Shown here one piece after another: positions 27,932 to 36,940 of a DNA stretch of 52,201 nucleotides. Within the stretch, counting starts at the first letter, position 1. The number at the start of each line of letters is the position of its first letter. The notes beneath the pieces are model-generated. The model made no database searches and was not told the DNA's origin. It worked only from the letters and a program-made list of their open reading frames with translations. Source of the stretch: an uncultured SAR86 cluster bacterium (GTDB taxonomy: Bacteria; Pseudomonadota; Gammaproteobacteria; Magnimaribacterales; AG-339-G14); contig CACHCY010000007.1 in the NCBI GenBank assembly GCA_902578495.1, positions 1-52,201 of the forward strand, given 5' to 3'. Made by a program: the position numbers and the translations under genes.

Positions 27932-28348
27932 TTAAGCTGGCTCAAAGAAATAACTCAGATAAGAATTTCCTTCTTTATCTTTTCTACCCAATGCATCACC
28001 GTAAGTTATTTTCACTGGCATATTAAATTCTATTTTATCAGGATCTGGTTCAATATTAATCAAATTTCCTTTGATTGTTCCTCCGCCATCAAGATCTACA
28101 ATTGCCGAGATATAAGGTACATCGATCCCAGGAAATGATCTAAAAACAATTGCATAGCTATGCAAAATTCCAGTTTCAGTTAATTTGATAACTTCCATTT
28201 CGTCTCTAGCAAAACATTTCGAGCAAACATTTCTCTCGCCTAAATAAATGGATCCACATTTTTTGCATCTATAACCTTCAAGATAGGGATTTCCATCCTC
28301 TGGAATTTTTAAGAAATCTACAACTGGTAAAGGTTTCGTTTCAGACAT
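27932..28348 (-). CDS. DUF35 zinc-ribbon / OB-fold protein, thiolase partner
   Basis: Acyl-CoA-associated OB-fold protein of 138 aa. The N-terminal rubredoxin-like zinc ribbon has C28-x2-C31 and C42-x2-C45, followed by the OB domain with GILHSYAIVF and VPYISAIVDLDGGGTIKG. Such proteins form complexes with SCP2-type thiolases and shape their acyl-CoA tunnel. I take the start at MSETKPL because GGGGGAA lies just upstream as a strong ribosome site; an in-frame ATG 16 codons earlier would give an unconvincing N terminus. First gene of the minus-strand operon. Confidence 0.88.
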   Translation of the reverse strand: MSETKPLPVVDFLKIPEDGNPYLEGYRCKKCGSIYLGERNVCSKCFARDEMEVIKLTETGILHSYAIVFRSFPGIDVPYISAIVDLDGGGTIKGNLINIEPDPDKIEFNMPVKITYGDALGRKDKEGNSYLSYFFEPA

Positions 28349-28416
28349 GTTTCCCCCGTTAAAACTTATCCATGTACAATTATTAAAACATAGCATAGGA
28401 AAAAAATTAAGAAAAA

Positions 28417-29148
28417 ATGAGTTTAATTGGTGGAATTGTTGGCGGAATGATTGGATTCACTTTGCTTGGACCTATCGGTGCACTTGTCGGAAGTGTCATG
28501 GGATCAAGAATGACAAAACAAGCAAAATCAAGAAGAAATCCTAACAATTTAGATCATCAAGTAGCTTTTTTTACAGCACTATTTGCATGTTTAGCAAAAA
28601 TTGCTAAAGCTGATGGAAGAGTCAGTGAAGAAGAAGTTTCTAAAATAGAGAGTTTTATTACTAATAAATTTAACTTCAGTAATGAAGAAAGGAATTTTGC
28701 GATAAATATTTTTCAGAGAGCTAAATCTGATCGAACTTCTTTTGATGCATATGCCAGACAGCTTTATCAGCTCTTAGGCTCTAGCCCGAATTCTCTTTTA
28801 GTCTTTTATGAACTATTATTTGAATTAGCCATGGCTGATGGTGAAATGCATGAAAACGAGGAGAAGTTATTAAAAAAAATTCCCAATGTTTTTAGATTTG
28901 ATAAAAGTGTTTATGAAGATTTATATAACAAGTACGTTGGAAAAATTTCAAATGCTTACGAAATTTTGGGGGTTGATAAAGATATGACACTTGGCGAAAT
29001 AAAAAAAGTTTATAGGATTAAAAGAAAGGAATTTCATCCGGATGCTTTAATTTCAAAAGGTCTTCCTGAGGAATTAATCGTAAAAGCAAAAGAAAAATTT
29101 ATAGAAATACAAGCAGCTTTTGAGATAATACAGAAGGAAAAAAAATGA
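28417..29148 (+). CDS. DjlA-like TerB and J-domain co-chaperone
   Basis: Membrane-anchored J-domain protein (243 aa). The first 30 residues are a Gly-rich hydrophobic anchor (GGIVGGMIGFTLLGPIGALVG). A TerB-like helical domain follows at about 45-165 (AKIAKADGRVSEEEV; AMADGEMHENEEK, two metal-site-like acidic motifs). The C-terminal J domain has YEILGVDKDMTLGEIKK and the HPD triad at about 206-208, needed to stimulate DnaK ATPase. The order anchor-TerB-J is that of DjlA. It overlaps the DoxX gene by four bases (ATGA). Confidence 0.87.
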   Translation: MSLIGGIVGGMIGFTLLGPIGALVGSVMGSRMTKQAKSRRNPNNLDHQVAFFTALFACLAKIAKADGRVSEEEVSKIESFITNKFNFSNEERNFAINIFQRAKSDRTSFDAYARQLYQLLGSSPNSLLVFYELLFELAMADGEMHENEEKLLKKIPNVFRFDKSVYEDLYNKYVGKISNAYEILGVDKDMTLGEIKKVYRIKRKEFHPDALISKGLPEELIVKAKEKFIEIQAAFEIIQKEKK

Positions 29149-29615
29149 TTAGATCAATTTTAAAAATAGATAACTTTCTAGGGAACTTAAAAGCGTTTGA
29201 TTTCATCGGGCTATTCTTTTTGAGGGCCTACTTATTTTTTATATTTTGGAACGCTGGGGTGAGAAAAATAGCGTGGGAAGATGGTATACCAAATGTTGAT
29301 AGGTTTTCAGAGTTTTTGGGTCCTGGGGGGGAAGACAATCTCAATTTAATTCTACCTGACCTATTTGCTTGGTTGACAGTCATTGCCGAAGCAGTAGGAG
29401 CGGTTCTTCTATTAATAGGACTTTTTTCAAGATGGGCAACCGTACCAATTTTAGTTTGTATGGTTGTAGCCACTTATTATCACTTTCCAAACGGCTGGAA
29501 TGCAGACGCCGGAGGATATGAGATGTCAGTAACTTATCTCTTGATGACAGCAATCATCTTATTATTCGGTCCAGGCAAATACTTATCTCTTGATTTTTGG
29601 GTTCAAAGAAAATAA
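29145..29615 (+). CDS. DoxX family membrane protein
   Basis: Four-helix membrane protein of 156 aa. FFLRAYLFFIFWNAGVRKI opens the first helix, and AWLTVIAEAVGAVLLLIGL and WATVPILVCMVVATYYHF form helices two and three, as in the DoxX family. Family members are linked to thiol redox balance or membrane quinone reactions, but most have no defined role. It is coupled to the DjlA-like gene upstream and lies immediately before pdxH. Confidence 0.8.
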   Translation: MIRSILKIDNFLGNLKAFDFIGLFFLRAYLFFIFWNAGVRKIAWEDGIPNVDRFSEFLGPGGEDNLNLILPDLFAWLTVIAEAVGAVLLLIGLFSRWATVPILVCMVVATYYHFPNGWNADAGGYEMSVTYLLMTAIILLFGPGKYLSLDFWVQRK

Positions 29616-30209
29616 ATGAATTTTGATTCTATCTCTCAAGAACCACTTCTTGAGGTCAAATTTTTCCTTGAGCAGGCCAGAGATCAAAAGTTGCAAGATT
29701 GGAATGGTATGACCGTCTCAACTGTAGATGAAAAGCAAAGGCCATCTTCAAGAGTTGTACTACTAAAAAAATTTACTGATGATGGTTTATTCTTTTACAC
29801 CAATTATGAAAGCAAGAAAGGAAAAGATATTTCAAAAAATAAAAATGTTTCAATAAATTTTTGGTGGAGAGAGTTACAAGTTCAAATTAGAATTAATGGA
29901 TCAATATCAGAAGCTTCCAGATTAGAGTCGGAGGAATATTTTAATTCGAGACCAAAAGGTTCAAGAATTTCTGCTATTGTTTCTAAGCAAAGTGAAGAAA
30001 TTGAATCTTTTGAAAGCTTTCAAAAAACGGTACAAGATGCAACTGAAGCTTTAAAAGATCAAAAAATTACTCTACCTGATCATTGTGGTATGTACAAAAT
30101 TATTCCTGAGCAGATTGAAATTTGGAAGGAGGGAGAATTCCGTAGACATGAAAGAACACTTTTTAAATTAGAAAGTAAAAAATGGATTAAATCTTACCTT
30201 TCTCCTTAA
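29616..30209 (+). CDS. pdxH: Pyridoxamine 5'-phosphate oxidase
   Basis: FMN enzyme that oxidises pyridoxine or pyridoxamine phosphate to pyridoxal phosphate. Motifs: MTVSTVDEKQRPSSRVVLLK (FMN contacts), FFYTNYESKKGKDI, NFWWRELQVQIRI, and the C-terminal EIWKEGEFRRHERTLF. At 197 aa it is about 20 residues shorter than the E. coli protein, mainly at the N terminus. The ATG follows directly after the DoxX stop with no gap. Confidence 0.93.
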   Translation: MNFDSISQEPLLEVKFFLEQARDQKLQDWNGMTVSTVDEKQRPSSRVVLLKKFTDDGLFFYTNYESKKGKDISKNKNVSINFWWRELQVQIRINGSISEASRLESEEYFNSRPKGSRISAIVSKQSEEIESFESFQKTVQDATEALKDQKITLPDHCGMYKIIPEQIEIWKEGEFRRHERTLFKLESKKWIKSYLSP

Positions 30210-30265
30210 AAAAGAATGATAATAAAGTAAAATAAACATTAAAGGCCCCTCGTATAGGTCAAAAA

Positions 30266-32194
30266 ATGATAGAAATTACACTTCCTGATAAGTCCAAGAG
30301 AAATTTTGAAGAGCCTCCTAGCATATTTGAATTGGCTCAAGATATTGGTCCTGGTCTAGCTAAAGCAACTCTGGCAGGCATTATAAATGGACAAGAGCAT
30401 GACGCTTGTGATCTGATAGAAAAAAATTCAGAAGTGACCATCTTAACCAATAAGGATAAACAGGGTATAGATATTATTCGACATAGTTGTGCTCACCTAT
30501 TCGGACATGCCATAAAACAAATTTTTCCTAAAACAAAAATGGCAATTGGACCAATCATTGAAGATGGATTTTATTACGACATTGATTTAGATCATAAACT
30601 GACTCAGCAAGATCTTGAAAAAATTGAAAAACGTATGAAAGAGTTAGCTAGTTCATCTTATGAAGTTGAAAAAAAAGTAGTTCTACATAAAGAAGCAGTT
30701 AAAGTCTTTAAAAGTAGAAAAGAAGATTACAAACTAGAAATACTCAAAGATATTGATGCATCAGAGAGTGTTGCTCTTTATCATCATGAGGAATACATAG
30801 ATATGTGTCGGGGACCGCATATCCCTAATATGAGTTTTATAAAAGCTTTTAAACTAACGCATGTTGCCGGCGCCTATTGGAGAGGTAAATCGGATAATAA
30901 AATGCTTCAAAGAGTCTATGGAACTGCATGGAATTCTAAAAAAGAACTTGATGATCATTTACATATCAAAGATGAAGCATCCAAAAGAGATCACAGACTG
31001 CTTGGAAAAAAATATGATTTATTTCATCTGCAAGAAGAAGCTCCCGGCATGGTTTTTTGGCATCCAAAAGGATGGAGTATTTATACTGCGGTTGAAAAAT
31101 ATATGAGAGAAAAGCAAGTTAATGCAAATTATGCTGAGATAAAAACTCCACAAGTAATTGATAGAAAGCTATGGGAGAAATCAGGCCATTGGGAAAAATA
31201 CAGAGAAAATATGTTTATCACTGAGATTGATGAAGAACATGCAAATGAAAAAAGAACCAACGCTTTAAAGCCTATGAATTGTCCGGGTCACGTTCAAATT
31301 TATAATCAATCATTAAAATCATACAGGGATCTGCCAATCAGATTTGCAGAGTTTGGTAGTTGTCATAGATATGAACCCTCAGGAACTATGCATGGACTAA
31401 TGCGGGTTAGGGGCTTCACCCAAGATGATGGACATATATTTTGCACTGAAGATCAAATTCAAGAAGAGACTGCTGCATTTATATCGCTTCTCTATGATGT
31501 TTATGAAGATTTTGGATTTAATAAAATTGATATAAAGCTTTCAACTAGACCACAGGTAAGAGTTGGTTCTGACAAGATTTGGGATAAGGCTGAAAAAGCT
31601 CTCAAAAATGCCATAGAGGCTTTAAATATTGATTATGAGATTTCTGAGGGCGATGGGGCCTTTTATGGTCCAAAAATTGATTTTGTTCTAACCGATGCTT
31701 TAAAAAGAGAATGGCAATGCGGAACTTTTCAGGCTGATTTCAACTTACCAGAAAGACTTGATGCTAGCTATGTAGGAGAGGATGGAAAAAAACATAGACC
31801 AGTAATGATGCACAGAGCAATTCTTGGATCTTTTGAGAGATTTATAGGAATTTTAATTGAGCAATACGATGGATCCTTTCCTTTGTGGTTATCTCCTATT
31901 CATGCAGTAGTCATGAATGTGTCGGAAAAACATACTGATAGAGTAGTTGAAATCACTGAGATATTGAAAAAAAATGAAATAAAAGTCATTTCAGACTTGA
32001 GGAATGAGAAAATCACTTATAAAATCCGCGACCACTCTATACAAAAGATACCTTATCAAATAGTAATAGGTGATAAGGAGGTTGAAGAGGGCTCTGTCAG
32101 TGTTAGAGACAGAGAATCTCAAAAGCAATCTTCAATGTCAGAGAATGAGTTCTCAAAAATGGTTTTGAGAAAAATAAGATCCAAGGAGGTCTGA
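30266..32194 (+). CDS. thrS: Threonyl-tRNA synthetase
   Basis: Charges tRNA-Thr. The 642 residues contain an N-terminal TGS domain (1 to about 60), the editing domain with [10 protein letters not shown] (zinc/editing H-x3-H), the class II core with MNCPGH (Cys339, a zinc ligand), [11 protein letters not shown] (motif 2) and [13 protein letters not shown] (motif 3), and the anticodon-binding domain. It heads the conserved thrS-infC-rpmI-rplT-pheST block. The leader from pdxH is only 56 bases, too short for the large tRNA-like operator that regulates E. coli thrS unless the promoter is within pdxH. The last codons contain AAGGAGGT, a strong ribosome site for what follows. Confidence 0.96.
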   Translation: MIEITLPDKSKRNFEEPPSIFELAQDIGPGLAKATLAGIINGQEHDACDLIEKNSEVTILTNKDKQGIDIIRHSCAHLFGHAIKQIFPKTKMAIGPIIEDGFYYDIDLDHKLTQQDLEKIEKRMKELASSSYEVEKKVVLHKEAVKVFKSRKEDYKLEILKDIDASESVALYHHEEYIDMCRGPHIPNMSFIKAFKLTHVAGAYWRGKSDNKMLQRVYGTAWNSKKELDDHLHIKDEASKRDHRLLGKKYDLFHLQEEAPGMVFWHPKGWSIYTAVEKYMREKQVNANYAEIKTPQVIDRKLWEKSGHWEKYRENMFITEIDEEHANEKRTNALKPMNCPGHVQIYNQSLKSYRDLPIRFAEFGSCHRYEPSGTMHGLMRVRGFTQDDGHIFCTEDQIQEETAAFISLLYDVYEDFGFNKIDIKLSTRPQVRVGSDKIWDKAEKALKNAIEALNIDYEISEGDGAFYGPKIDFVLTDALKREWQCGTFQADFNLPERLDASYVGEDGKKHRPVMMHRAILGSFERFIGILIEQYDGSFPLWLSPIHAVVMNVSEKHTDRVVEITEILKKNEIKVISDLRNEKITYKIRDHSIQKIPYQIVIGDKEVEEGSVSVRDRESQKQSSMSENEFSKMVLRKIRSKEV

Positions 32195-32227
32195 TTGTTA
32201 AAATTTTTTATTAGAGGTTTAAAATAG
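32183..32227 (+). promoter_or_regulatory. infC initiation region: strong SD, 10-codon mini-ORF and possible slippery heptamer
   Basis: AAGGAGGT (32183-32190) lies inside the end of thrS. Four bases on, a TTG at 32195 opens a 10-codon frame that stops with TAG at 32225-32227. That TAG overlaps the ATA at 32224 where infC appears to begin. A second ribosome site, AGAGG (32213-32217), stands six bases before the ATA. The heptamer TTTAAAA (32218-32224) has the X-XXY-YYZ form read in the mini-ORF frame, and a -1 slip there would also enter the infC frame. These are direct sequence facts; which path is used is unknown. Confidence 0.5.
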
Positions 32228-32772
32228 CTTCTCCAAGACCTAGACAGTCGTCTTTTAAAAATAGGCAACGTGTAAATCGACAAATTTCCGCTTCAAAAGT
32301 AAGACTTATATCTGAATCTGGAGAACAACTGGGAATAGTTGCGATAGAAGAAGCCATGAAAAAAGCTTCCGCTGCAAGCCTTGATTTGGTTCAGCTAGCA
32401 AACGACTCTGAACATCCTGTCTGCAAACTCATGGATTACGGTAAACACCTTTTTGACAAGAAAAAACAAAAATCTGCTTCAAAGAAAAAACAAAAAAGGA
32501 CACAGTTAAAAGAAATTAAATTTAGACCAGGAACAGAAGAAAACGATTATCAAATAAAGTTAAAAAGCATAACTAGATTTATTCAAGATGGAGATAAGGC
32601 AAAGATTACAATGAGATTTAGAGGTAGAGAAATGGCGCATCAGAATTTAGGTTTTGAGCTTCTTAAAAGAATTGAAACAGACCTTTCTGATCATGCTGTA
32701 GTTGAGCAAGAGCCGCAGTCAGAGGGAAGGCAGCTTGTAATGGTTATGTCACCAACAAAAAAGAAAAATTAA
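32224..32772 (+). CDS. infC: Translation initiation factor IF-3, predicted AUA start
   Basis: IF-3 (182 aa) binds the 30S subunit, blocks 50S joining and checks the start codon. The N domain reads [18 protein letters not shown] and [12 protein letters not shown]; the C domain has [36 protein letters not shown] and the end VMVMSP. The first ATG in frame (32356) would delete about 44 residues of the N domain, so it is not the real start. The frame is closed by TAG at 32212, and the best start is ATA at 32224, six bases after AGAGG. That gives an N terminus the same length as in E. coli, whose infC starts at AUU. A rare start codon lets IF-3 repress itself. Confidence 0.85.
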   Translation: MASPRPRQSSFKNRQRVNRQISASKVRLISESGEQLGIVAIEEAMKKASAASLDLVQLANDSEHPVCKLMDYGKHLFDKKKQKSASKKKQKRTQLKEIKFRPGTEENDYQIKLKSITRFIQDGDKAKITMRFRGREMAHQNLGFELLKRIETDLSDHAVVEQEPQSEGRQLVMVMSPTKKKN

Positions 32773-32774
32773 AA

Positions 32775-32972
32775 ATGCCAAAAATAAAAGTACATAAAGG
32801 AGCTGCTAAGCGTTTTAAAAAAACAGGCTCTGGACTCAAAAGAAAACAAGCTAATAAAAGACATATTCTTACTAAGATGTCGACAAAATCAAAAAGGCAA
32901 CTCAGAGGTACAACTCAACTTGCTGCTGGCGATGAAAAATTGGTAAAAAGAATGTTTAGAGAAAAATCATGA
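32775..32972 (+). CDS. rpmI: 50S ribosomal protein L35
   Basis: Small basic ribosomal protein of 65 aa. The opening [19 protein letters not shown] and the [17 protein letters not shown] segment are typical of L35. It follows infC by two bases and overlaps rplT by four (ATGA), so translation is coupled, as in other bacteria where L20 controls this operon. Confidence 0.95.
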   Translation: MPKIKVHKGAAKRFKKTGSGLKRKQANKRHILTKMSTKSKRQLRGTTQLAAGDEKLVKRMFREKS

Positions 32973-33325
32973 GTAGAGTAAAACGTGGCGTTCAAGCCAA
33001 AAAAAGACACAAGAAAATTCTTAAACTAGCCAAAGGTTATAGAGGGGCTCGTAGTAGGACTTTCAAAGTCGCAAATCAAGCTGTACTAAAAGCTGGCCAA
33101 TACGCATACAGAGATAGAAAAGTTAAGAAAAGAACTTTTAGATCGCTTTGGATCATTAGAATTAATGCCGCAGTAAGAGAGCATGGTCTTAGCTATAGTG
33201 TTTTTATGAATGGTCTGAAAAAAGCTAACATTGATTTGGATAGAAGAGTTTTAGCCAACATGGCTGTAGAAGACAAAAAAGGTTTTGCGTCTCTAGTTTC
33301 AAAGGTTAAAGATATTGCTGCATAA
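32969..33325 (+). CDS. rplT: 50S ribosomal protein L20
   Basis: rRNA-binding protein needed early in 50S assembly; 118 aa. [20 protein letters not shown] and [18 protein letters not shown] form the long basic N-terminal tail, and [17 protein letters not shown] with [11 protein letters not shown] forms the C domain that binds 23S rRNA and its own mRNA. In E. coli L20 represses rpmI and rplT translation; the coupling overlap here is compatible with that, but no operator was traced. Confidence 0.96.
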   Translation: MSRVKRGVQAKKRHKKILKLAKGYRGARSRTFKVANQAVLKAGQYAYRDRKVKKRTFRSLWIIRINAAVREHGLSYSVFMNGLKKANIDLDRRVLANMAVEDKKGFASLVSKVKDIAA

Positions 33326-33331
33326 TGGGCT

Positions 33332-34303
33332 ATGGATTTAGCCCAAGAGAAAAAATCTTTCTTAAGTAAATTTAAAGAAGCAGATTCTCAAGATTCTCTT
33401 AATTCTCTAAAAATTGAATACCTTGGCAAAAAAGGTATTCTTTCATCTTTAATGTCCCGGCTATCGAATGCTCCTGCTGAAAAGAAACCAAAGCTAGGAA
33501 AATCGATCAATGAATTTAAAACTTTAATTGAAGAATCAATCAGTTCGTCGTTGGAAAAAATTGAACAATCTGCCCTAGATGAACAATTATCTAAAGAAGC
33601 AATTGATGTTACTTTGCCATTAAGTCCAGACGTAGGAAGTTACCATCCTGTATCTTTGATAGCTCAAGAAATATCAGATTATTTTAAAAACAAAGGTTAC
33701 GTTCTTCGAGAGGGGCCTGAAATTGAATCAGAGTATTTCAATTTTTCTGCATTGAATATTCCTGAGAATCATCCTGCTAGAGACATGCATGACACCTTTT
33801 ATTTTGAAGATGGTAACCTTTTAAGAACTCATACTTCGCCCGTTCAAATAAGGTCTATGGAACTAGAATCTCCTCCTTTAAAAATATTATGTCCAGGCAA
33901 AGTATTTAGATGCGATTCAGATCAGACTCATACTCCTATGTTTCACCAAGTAGAAGGTCTTGTTGTAAATAAAGATATAAATTTTGCACATCTGAAAAAT
34001 GAAATCTTGGAGTTTGTTGAATCTTTTTTTAAAGACAATCCAAAGGTTAGGTTTCGACCTTCATATTTTCCATTCACAGAACCTTCAGTAGAAGTAGATA
34101 TTCAGGGAGAGAATGGCTGGCTAGAAATAATGGGATGTGGAATGGTTCATCCAAATGTATTGAAAAACGTTGGGCTAAACCCGGAAGTTTACTCAGGTTT
34201 TGCTTTTGGTATGGGAATTGAAAGAATGACTATGCTCAGATATCAGATATCTGATATCAGAATGTTATTTGAGAATGACTTAAGGTTTGTCACAAAAGGA
34301 TAA
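33332..34303 (+). CDS. pheS: Phenylalanyl-tRNA synthetase alpha subunit
   Basis: Catalytic subunit of the (alpha beta)2 PheRS. The N-terminal coiled coil (about 1-85) contacts tRNA; then VSLIAQEISDYFKNKGYV, NHPARDMHDTFYF, LLRTHTSPVQIRSM (motif 2 region), KVFRCDSDQTHTPMFHQVEG, and the C-terminal GFAFGMGIERMTMLRYQ (motif 3). Length 323 is typical. It overlaps pheT by one base (TAATG). Confidence 0.96.
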   Translation: MDLAQEKKSFLSKFKEADSQDSLNSLKIEYLGKKGILSSLMSRLSNAPAEKKPKLGKSINEFKTLIEESISSSLEKIEQSALDEQLSKEAIDVTLPLSPDVGSYHPVSLIAQEISDYFKNKGYVLREGPEIESEYFNFSALNIPENHPARDMHDTFYFEDGNLLRTHTSPVQIRSMELESPPLKILCPGKVFRCDSDQTHTPMFHQVEGLVVNKDINFAHLKNEILEFVESFFKDNPKVRFRPSYFPFTEPSVEVDIQGENGWLEIMGCGMVHPNVLKNVGLNPEVYSGFAFGMGIERMTMLRYQISDIRMLFENDLRFVTKG

Positions 34304-36297
34304 TGCAATTCTATAAATCCGACCTACTTCAATATATATCAGGATCGATCTCTGATACTGACCTTTTAGAAAAGCTTACAGAGTTGGGGCTAGAAGTTGA
34401 CCAATCAAAAAAAGAAAAAAATGATTTACTAATCAAACTAGATTTAACTCCCAACAGAGGAGACTGTTTTAGCTTGATAGGGATAGCTAGAGAAATTTGT
34501 GCAGTTAATAATTTAAAATTAAAACTGCCAAAGTTTAAGAAGCAACAACAAAATCTCGATTCTAAAAAAACTGTATCTGTTGATAAAAGAGCCTGTTCAA
34601 GCTATTTAGGTCAAATCATCAAACTAAAGAATAAAGGCAAAACTCCGCAATACATCAAAAAAACTCTAAAGGCTGCTGATATTGGTCAAGTAAATACAAT
34701 AGTTGATATTACAAACTACGTAATGCTCCATACCGGACAACCCTTGCATGCTTTTGATAATAAAAAAATTGGCAAAAAAATTTATGTCAAATTTCCATCC
34801 AAAAGAACAAACTTAAAACTTCTAGATGGTGCTTCCCATTTCATAACTAAAGACTTCCTGACAATATGCGATGAAAAAAGAGCAATAGCCCTGGCTGGAA
34901 TTATGGGTTGTGCAAATTCTGAAGTGGATGAAACAACTCAAGAAATTTTTTTAGAGTCAGCTTGTTTTGAGCCAGTAAGCATCAGAGGAAATGCAAGAAA
35001 GTTAGGCTTTCAATCTGAGGCATCATTAAGATTCGAAAGAGGAGTTGATAAAGAAATCCAAGAGTATGCAATTAAATTTGCAGCACAACTTTATGCTGAA
35101 ATCTTTGGAGGAGATTTTTCAAAGATTTTCAAACAATCTAAGCAGCATAAAGCAAAGAAAATATCCATAAGTAAGGAATTCATTGATTCAAGGCTTGGCA
35201 CAGAAATTCCCGCCACCAAGGTCATTAAACTTCTAAAGGCTCTTGAATTTCGAGTTGAATTAAAAAGAAATTTAATGGAGTTAACCTGTCCTTCTCATCG
35301 ATATGATATAGAAATTAAGGAAGACGTGATCGAAGAGATAGCAAGAATAATTGGATACGATAATTTACCTAGCAAAAGATTGAAATTGCTAGCTTCTTCT
35401 CCTGAAGATACTTCTATTCAAAAAGAGATATTAAGTAAAGATATTTTTGTTAACGCAGGCTTTAATGAAGTTATTAATTATGCTTTTGTTGATTCATCTT
35501 TCATTGAAATGCTCGGTTTAAATAAAAATTCAATTAAGCTTGCCAATCCCATGTCCAGTAATCAGGATGTAATGCGACCCTCTCTTATTCCGGGCCTGTT
35601 AAATAACTTTGAATATAATTTCAATCGAGGTGCTCAAAAATTCAGAATCTTTGAGGTTGGGAATGTTTTTACTAAAGAAGAGAGTTGGAAGAGTCTTGCT
35701 GGACTGCTTTTTTTTGATAAATCTTCATCCGATTGGTCCGGTTCTTTTCAAAGTAGCTTTTACGATCTCAGGAAAAGTCTCGATATGTTTTTTTCAAGAT
35801 TAAATATTGAACCTATTTATAACAAAGCCTCGATAAATCATTTGCATCCAGGAATATCTGCGGAAATAAAAATAAAAACTAAATCAATTGGCAATATCGG
35901 TATCTTACATCCAGCAATTCAAAAAAAACTCAAGTTGCCCAATATAGTTTTATTCGAGATAAATTTAGAATCCATCAAATTACCTATAATTAATTCGATA
36001 GCTCAACCGCCAAAGTTTCCTGGAAGCGAAAGAGATTTATCTTTTCTTATCTCTACAGAAATACCTGCCAATGATTTTATCAAAGAGCTTAAAAAAGCTG
36101 GCGGTACAAATTTAAGGTCCGTTTCATTGATCGATGTTTATCAAGGTAAAGGAATTGATGAATCTTTAAAAAGCATGACGTTTCGACTTTTCTGGCAAGC
36201 TACTGGAGTCACGTTGGAAGACAAAGAAGTAGATCAATTTGTTGAGAATCAAATAAACCATGCAGCTAAAATATTCAAGGCAGAATTAAGATCGTAA
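34303..36297 (+). CDS. pheT: Phenylalanyl-tRNA synthetase beta subunit lacking the EMAP-like tRNA-binding domain
   Basis: Beta subunit, 664 aa, about 130 shorter than E. coli PheT. The B1 segment (LTELGLEVDQ) passes after only a few residues into LDLTPNRGDCFSLIGIAREI, so the OB-fold B2 (EMAP/tRNA_bind) domain that normally sits between them is missing. The editing module (B3/B4, with GIMGCANSEV and ASLRFERGVD), B5 (SRLGTEIPA; CPSHRYDIEIKEDVIEEIARI), the catalytic-like domain and the C-terminal FDX-ACB domain (GSERDLSFLIS to the end) are present. The reading frame is intact, so this is a clean domain loss rather than a frameshift. Function in charging should remain, because B2 is dispensable for catalysis but aids tRNA handling. 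Confidence 0.95.
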   Translation: MQFYKSDLLQYISGSISDTDLLEKLTELGLEVDQSKKEKNDLLIKLDLTPNRGDCFSLIGIAREICAVNNLKLKLPKFKKQQQNLDSKKTVSVDKRACSSYLGQIIKLKNKGKTPQYIKKTLKAADIGQVNTIVDITNYVMLHTGQPLHAFDNKKIGKKIYVKFPSKRTNLKLLDGASHFITKDFLTICDEKRAIALAGIMGCANSEVDETTQEIFLESACFEPVSIRGNARKLGFQSEASLRFERGVDKEIQEYAIKFAAQLYAEIFGGDFSKIFKQSKQHKAKKISISKEFIDSRLGTEIPATKVIKLLKALEFRVELKRNLMELTCPSHRYDIEIKEDVIEEIARIIGYDNLPSKRLKLLASSPEDTSIQKEILSKDIFVNAGFNEVINYAFVDSSFIEMLGLNKNSIKLANPMSSNQDVMRPSLIPGLLNNFEYNFNRGAQKFRIFEVGNVFTKEESWKSLAGLLFFDKSSSDWSGSFQSSFYDLRKSLDMFFSRLNIEPIYNKASINHLHPGISAEIKIKTKSIGNIGILHPAIQKKLKLPNIVLFEINLESIKLPIINSIAQPPKFPGSERDLSFLISTEIPANDFIKELKKAGGTNLRSVSLIDVYQGKGIDESLKSMTFRLFWQATGVTLEDKEVDQFVENQINHAAKIFKAELRS

Positions 36298-36299
36298 CA

Positions 36300-36578
36300 A
36301 TGGCAATAACTAAACTAGAACTAGCTGATCACTTACATAAAAAAATGGGTTTACCAAAAAAAGATTGCCTAGAATTTGTTAATTCTTTTTTTTCTGAAAT
36401 TTCCAATAGTTTGGAAAAAGGAGAGGAAGTGAAATTAAGCGGTTTCGGTAATTTTTCTCTATTAGAAAAGAAAACGCGCCCAGGGAGAAACCCTAAAACC
36501 GGGAAAGAATATGTAGTTTCTGCAAGAACTTCAATATCCTTTAAACCCGGTCGAAAATTAAGGGATAAAATTGTCTGA
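36300..36578 (+). CDS. ihfA: Integration host factor subunit alpha
   Basis: DNA-bending histone-like protein of 92 aa. TKLELADHLHKKMGLPKKD opens the dimerisation helices, EEVKLSGFGNFSLLEKKTRP precedes the DNA-contacting arm GRNPKTGKEY, and SFKPGRKLRDKI closes the fold. Location after pheT is the usual one for ihfA in gammaproteobacteria, which separates it from HU. The stop lies inside the start region of the MerR gene (eight-base overlap). Confidence 0.94.
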   Translation: MAITKLELADHLHKKMGLPKKDCLEFVNSFFSEISNSLEKGEEVKLSGFGNFSLLEKKTRPGRNPKTGKEYVVSARTSISFKPGRKLRDKIV

Positions 36579-36900
36579 TATTGATTTTTCTTCATTACCC
36601 AATAAAAAATATTATTCAATTTCAGAAGTCTCGTCTCTGCTTGGAATCAAGCAGACAGAGATAAGATACTGGGAAAAATTTGAACCTAAATTAAGATCTA
36701 AAGGCATAACTAGAGCCTACGACTTAAAAAAATTAAAACTCCTAATTGAAATAAAAAAGCTCATCAAAGATCGAGGCATAAAGCCTGCGAAAATAAATCT
36801 TTATTTATCAAATAAAAAAATTAGAAAACCAAATAACTTAGAAATTAAAAAAGAGTTAATAAACGTCAAGAATCTTATTAAAAAAGCTAGCAAACTTTAA
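36571..36900 (+). CDS. MerR-family transcriptional regulator (small)
   Basis: DNA-binding protein of 109 aa with a MerR winged helix: YYSISEVSSLLGIKQTEIRYWEKFEP (residues about 9-33), then LRSKGITRAYDLKKLKLL. The C terminus is a short Lys-rich helix without a ligand-binding domain. A gene of this type follows ihfA in several gammaproteobacteria; its targets are not known to me. TTG start inside the end of ihfA gives strong coupling. Confidence 0.88.
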   Translation: MSDIDFSSLPNKKYYSISEVSSLLGIKQTEIRYWEKFEPKLRSKGITRAYDLKKLKLLIEIKKLIKDRGIKPAKINLYLSNKKIRKPNNLEIKKELINVKNLIKKASKL

Positions 36901-36940
36901 ATTAAATAGTATTATCAAAATATAGGAAAAGGAGAAAGTT

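Noticed and set aside
28349-28396. Longer N terminus for the DUF35 protein
   Set aside because: The extra residues are unlike the family, and a strong ribosome site stands before the internal ATG.
28347-28544. 65-codon plus-strand frame over the start of the DjlA-like gene
   Set aside because: Out-of-frame with the clear J-domain protein and has no recognisable features.
32356-32772. infC starting at the first ATG
   Set aside because: It would delete most of the IF-3 N domain, whose conserved residues are readable upstream in the same frame.
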